Assembly (NCBI GenBank): GCA_009733715.1
Contig: WMKJ01000100.1
Span: 1 to 47,647 of the forward strand
Length of the DNA: 47,647 bases
From: Herpomyces periplanetae
Lineage: Eukaryota > Ascomycota > Laboulbeniomycetes > Herpomycetales > Herpomycetaceae
Direction: 5' to 3'
Below, piece after piece: positions 44,601-47,647 of the stretch. Each line of letters starts with the position of its first letter. Positions within the stretch are counted from its first letter, which is position 1. Both the position numbers and the translations under genes were made by a program. The notes below the pieces were generated by a model. That model ran no database searches and was not told the origin of the DNA. It worked only from the letters and a program-made list of their open reading frames with translations.

Positions 44601-44711
44601 GCGGCGGAGTGCGAAGGGGGAGGGCCTACGCCGGGCAAATGTGCCATGCCACCGTTTTTGGAAGCGTGGCTTGAAGAGGTTCTCTTCCGGGTCGATGTAG
44701 CGGAAGATTGA
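41652..44711 (+). CDS. GCKIII / Ste20-family Ser/Thr protein kinase
   Basis: The 1019-residue intronless protein starts at ATG 41652; ATG 41670 is an equally possible start. The kinase domain covers about residues 18-270. It has the glycine loop GGGSFG (25-30), Lys47, Glu64, HRDIKAAN (136-143), DFG (156-158), activation-loop Thr172 and APE (181-183), so all catalytic residues are present. The sequence DPELVYTKQNCIGGGSFGKVYKGVDKR and the GTPFWMAPEVI loop place it in the germinal-centre kinase III group with Nak1, Kic1, Sps1 and SID-1-like kinases. These act in septation and polarity (MOR/RAM, SIN) networks. The long tail is Ser/Pro/Gln-rich, with a poly-Gln run, a poly-Ser run near the end and a helical segment around KMQTHQRRIQLLVEHVIALFYEIDEF that may bind a partner. 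Which GCKIII paralogue it is cannot be settled by eye. Confidence 0.92.
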   Translation: MTVYSAMSGNNADPELVYTKQNCIGGGSFGKVYKGVDKRSGQAVAIKIIDVENAEDEVDDIIQEIAILSELNSPYVTKYYGSYLKGSDLWIIMEFCAGGSCGDLMKPGLIPEEYISIIMRELLLGLEYLHADNKLHRDIKAANILLNANGHVKLADFGVSGQLSATMTKKNTFVGTPFWMAPEVIKQSGYDHKADIWSLGITALELAYGEPPYSDIHPMKVLFLIPKNPPPQLTGNFSKAFKDFVELCLRKEPRERPSAKELLRHSFVRRAKKTSYLTELIERYERWQAQRGDHDDDSVDESGNSTRAYFARNNRSQENEDLWDFGTIRPDVSRGPLKIMNDAATNTRVLKSGVNPCVPRVGCFDFAPNDSSSTTSQQPQRLISSSSPSSHTTKTPQASSLNAPLSSGGTPISQQSQYHRLQTSQPQQQQQRSSRSQPNNNTISHDSLPVEAKDEFNSDWVDMRATSPGSTVKIRSVPSSLPTSPTVDSHVPQKNVVNHPNILFDKPRSGYVFSQPSPSPLYMNSTPSSESPSRQLRHELQKEENRLQRERELSRISSPPTSQSLITEQIMALNLGMPLGAAGALYGNLDSSCITSGSSNQYGLSQNRPGNMRSPIRSNQAPVSTTVTTATNVSGYRNNPGEHPFGNPHQSQFYNSPPSGYIRSPVITNPSQKSSVLSPPNPVLQGYTSSRAPNISAPVCPINESPRDGFNPQALAKANAGTRCDGACPLENKDELSCITGKSGSINPPHSSNADEMTALSAVVVPALKAALKRRSACVDALVARQSQRLAQQRQSFGHSPYIKQKGLAPPPVSATQPKDIGLDTGFGGLNCLNAVNNGNRFSGYLSPLAQSTVLNQGTRHESGCPKSALVGAQSDSIKSVIGKMQTHQRRIQLLVEHVIALFYEIDEFDAKIPLVQDVNDQCNCSSEKYSESNCGESPRSSSYSSFSSSSSSSSTSSSSSHQQFATSSVHGNVAHDCAKYGAAAECEGGGPTPGKCAMPPFLEAWLEEVLFRVDVAED

Positions 44712-45035
44712 GCTGAAGATTTAGATTGGGCACGAATGCAACGGGCACGTCCATTGCGTCGTATAACGTATTCTTACATTTAAACAACTCACATTCACAC
44801 TGATGTACATAAAGCTCTAGCCTGCGCACACCCATCTTCATACCGACACATTCTTCAATGTTTGTTCAATTTTGTGAATTTTGCGACTTATTCTTAAACT
44901 TGACTCATGAATCGTTGGTTGTTACATTAATTGCACGTTAAAATTATCGCGTATACTTAGAAGACGTGGGAGAGGACAGACAATTTGTAAAGCGTGTAAA
45001 CGAGTAGGTGGACAGGCAAGGAGACAGGGAGAAGG
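44712..45035. other. Convergent 3' intergenic region (kinase / PAN1)
   Basis: This 324-bp spacer lies between converging stops and must hold both 3' UTRs. It is AT-leaning with no visible gene, repeat or clear hairpin terminator. Confidence 0.6.
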
Positions 45036-47647
45036 TTAATTGAGAACACGGCCGGCGAGCGAGCTTTCGCTAGCGTCGCGCGTGGCAGGAGCTTTTCGCA
45101 AGCTCTTACCTGCTTGGATTTGTTCGAGCAGGGCGCTTCGATTCATAGTTGGCGCAGGGGCAGGAGGTGGAGGCGGCGGCGGCGGCGGTACGGGAAGGCC
45201 AGTCGCGGCACTAACGTCAGCGGGGGCGGGGCCGCCGCCCACGGATTTAGTAGGACCGGCAGCAGACGGTGCAGTAGTTGAATGAACTTTGGGGGCACTC
45301 ATTGTTCCAAAAAGAATACTAGCCAACTGTTTAGCGCTGCCGCTAATTAATCCTGCCTCGTCTTCACTAGACAAATCTGACGATGATGCAGCCCGGTCTC
45401 GCCGTACAGTTCCATTTTCGTTACCATTGCCTGATTCCTGTGCACCACCATTGTACGCGCTACTTGCGAGAATTCCGCCACCCGCTTGTCTGAAGTTTCG
45501 CCGGGCTTCCTGCTCAGCTTCGGAATCAGAATCTTCGGACCAATCATCATTAGCTTCTATACGGGCTCTCTGCGCTCGACGTGCGCTAATCCAGCCTACG
45601 CCACTTGTGTTCACTGTTTCATTATTCACTGCCTTGGCGGAATCCGGTTGCTCGTTAAATCGGTGAAAGGGATTCGTCTCTGATACTGATACGCCACCAC
45701 GCACATCTGGTCCACTTACTGTCGTAGGGGTGGCCGCTATTGCCGACGATGAGTGGTTCCATCCATCACTTACATCTCTACTTTTACCACGGAGAAACGG
45801 ATTAGCTGAACCAGCTTCCTCAACTCTTACACTAACCGCTTCCACCCTTCCCGCATTACTGGTCGTATTGTCATCGTCGATCTTCGCAACTTTAGGACCC
45901 GCCGTTGTTGACAAATTCACTGCCCCCGGATTATCCGTCACTCCCGTGCTAGCAGGATTCTCTGCTCCATCATTTTGCCCATTGGAGTTAGCGGCGCTGG
46001 ATAATGATGCATCAGAATCATCTGCCTCAATTGAGGCTAGCAATAATTGTAATTCTTTTTCACGTTCCTTGGCAGCTTCAAGTTTGACCAAATGCTGTTG
46101 TGCCTCACGTTTTCTACGCTTTTCCTCTTCCTTTTTCAATTTGCCCTGGCGAATTTGTTCTTCTAACTCCTGTAAACGTGCTAACGTAGCCGCCTCTTCA
46201 CGTGCAATATCTTCTTTACACAAACTCCGTTCATCCTTCTTTTGACCACCACTACTTTTGGGTGACACATTAGTCTTCTCGCTTTCATCCTTCACGTTCA
46301 TCTCGGAACTTTTTGATGACATTGAAGGCAAGGGTAATTGTCCTTTGTTCTCGGTTGTTACAAGCACCCGTGGAGGCGAAATTGACGGCAAAGAAGATAC
46401 TGGTGTTTGTATGGGTCCAGGAGCGGGTGGTTCGACCCGTTCATCGGCCAATCGGCGTTTTCTTTCTTCTTCCAATCTCGCATCTTCCATTTCAGCCCGC
46501 TGCAATCGCTCGAGGCGCTCTTGTTTGCCCTTATCAGGCTTTGGTTCACTTTCTCGTTCATCATTCTTTTTCAAGGGAACATCTAATCCTAGGGCGGCTA
46601 ATCGTTCGGCCATACATTGAGCGGCTTGACGTTTAATGAATTCAGCTCTTTCATTGGGCGTTTTGTAATTTCCGCTTGGCTTCGCTTCTCTCACGGGCGG
46701 TTTACTTGTACTTCCCTCGGGATTTGTATTCGGGGTACCTGACCGACTCGAACTAGTGGATGATACAAGACTACGGGGAATTAACAAAGTGTCAGTCATA
46801 TAAGGCAAGTTTGAATTTACACACGGGAAAAACTTACTCTTTTTTGGTTCGGGCATCATTTGGCAAACGCAGAATCTCATTAATCAAAGCTTTAACCTCC
46901 TCCTCAACTCCAAGACCCATTTCCCACTTCTGTTTTTCCGATTCGGTTGGCTCGAGGATTAGATTGTCGGGAGAAATTGAGGCTTTTAGTGAAGTCTCAA
47001 CACTTCGTGAAAATTCAAGTACACTCTCCTCAACATCTCTAACCATAGCGTCATTTTTACTGCGCTCGGTATTAATTCGTTCGCTTTCTTCATCTATACG
47101 TTGTTTAGATGCACCAGAAAATTTCCCCACAGAGCGACCTGTTAAGGCAGCCGTACGTTGCTGCATCATGGCTCGTGCTCTAGCCCGAACGCGATCACTT
47201 TCGAGTACGGTACCACCGGGGCCAGAGCCGACGATTGCCTCTGAATTAGCAAATTCGGCATTTTCTCTAGCCTCTTTCAATCGAAAATATTCCATTCGGC
47301 ATTCTGCAATGGACTTTTCAGTATTATGAACTCGGGAAATCAATTGGGGGAATTTTTGTAATAGATCAGTTAATTCGCGTTGCAAGGATTTCATTTCATC
47401 CTGACTTTTACAGAGGTTGGTGAAATCGGTAGCTCTAGGATGCCGATTGATATCTTTTTGTATCAATTTAATCTCGGAGTGGAGATCATCGATAGCTCGC
47501 TGATTTCTATTGCGTAGAACCACATCCTCATTGTTGCGTGAATTGGCATAATTAAGTGAATCGAGTTGTTTTTGTTTATCACGAAGCGTTTTACGAAGTT
47601 GCTCTAAGTTCGAGGGTTGCTCCGTGTAAGATGAGAAGGAATCATTT
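45036..47647 (-). CDS. PAN1: PAN1, actin cytoskeleton-regulatory complex protein (5' partial, two exons visible)
   Basis: The visible exons are 47647-46838 (open to the window edge, no start inside) and 46770-45036. The 67-nt intron has a GTAAGT donor, CTGAC branch-like site and TAG acceptor. Joining gives TKKDLVSSTSSS. About 847 C-terminal residues are seen. Pan1 is the endocytic scaffold that activates Arp2/3 at cortical actin patches (family knowledge). First comes a long coiled coil (SNLEQLRKTLRDKQKQLDSL and onward), then a KR/E-rich helix (ERLERLQRAEMEDARLEEERKRR) and a second one (ARLQELEEQIRQGKLKKEEE). A disordered linker with NPFLRG and NPFHRF follows. NPF is the EH-domain ligand. Next are an acidic WSEDSD segment, a run of ten prolines and a WH2 motif, RSALLEQIQAGKSLRKA. 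The EH domains expected upstream lie outside the window. Confidence 0.9.

Noticed and set aside
45040-46636. Several plus-strand open frames opposite PAN1
   Set aside because: They are antisense reflections of the PAN1 coding region, which has clear coiled-coil, poly-Pro and WH2 motifs on the minus strand.
1-47647. Mobile elements, tRNA, rRNA, CRISPR arrays
   Set aside because: No transposase, reverse transcriptase, long terminal or inverted repeats, tRNA-like T-arms or regularly spaced repeats were recognised by eye; a covariance-model scan would be needed to exclude small RNAs.

Overview
The window comes from a fungal nuclear genome, most likely a filamentous ascomycete (Pezizomycotina or a close relative). 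Short spliceosomal introns have GTAAGT-type donors, CTAAY or CTGAY branch sites and CAG or TAG acceptors. Gene content is typically fungal: an Msn2/Seb1-type zinc-finger factor, Pan1, Erv2, a Net1/Dnt1-type nucleolar protein, and two long proteins of families I associate with Pezizomycotina. The lineage call is inference from remembered families, not from a search. I recognise no retroelement, DNA transposon, rRNA or tRNA.

Layout, left to right. 1-1477 (+): 3' part of an Msn2/Msn4/Seb1-like C2H2 factor. 4139-6955 (+): diphthine-ammonia ligase DPH6. 7311-8342 (+): phosphomannomutase SEC53, one intron. 8388-11918 (-): a large M16C-type metallopeptidase with an apparent signal peptide. 15417-17621 (-): a cysteine-rich single-pass membrane protein. 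20231-23347 (+): a Net1/Dnt1-N domain protein. 23591-25372 (-): branched-chain aminotransferase, rebuilt here as four exons including a 33-nt exon. 26595-27539 (+): ERV2-like sulfhydryl oxidase, two exons. 28706-31824 (+): His-rich protein of unknown function. 33626-36931 (+): long conserved fungal protein of unknown function. 41652-44711 (+): GCKIII/Ste20-family kinase. 45036-47647 (-): C-terminal part of PAN1, two exons visible.

The genes form no evident pathway cluster. They are an ordinary syntenic mix: protein glycosylation (SEC53), oxidative folding (ERV2), translation-factor modification (DPH6), amino-acid metabolism (BCAT), endocytosis and polarity (PAN1, GCKIII), nuclear regulation. 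Intergenic spaces are long (up to 4.7 kb).

The most striking structural signal is compositional. The sense strand is strongly pyrimidine-rich from about 1 kb or more upstream of many genes into the first part of the coding region, then becomes purine-rich toward the 3' end. The sign flips at divergent promoters. Other notable items are a 12-bp perfect inverted repeat between DPH6 and SEC53, a GC-rich patch inside DPH6, a tandem CACGTGAC pair one helical turn apart, and probable spliced 5' leaders.
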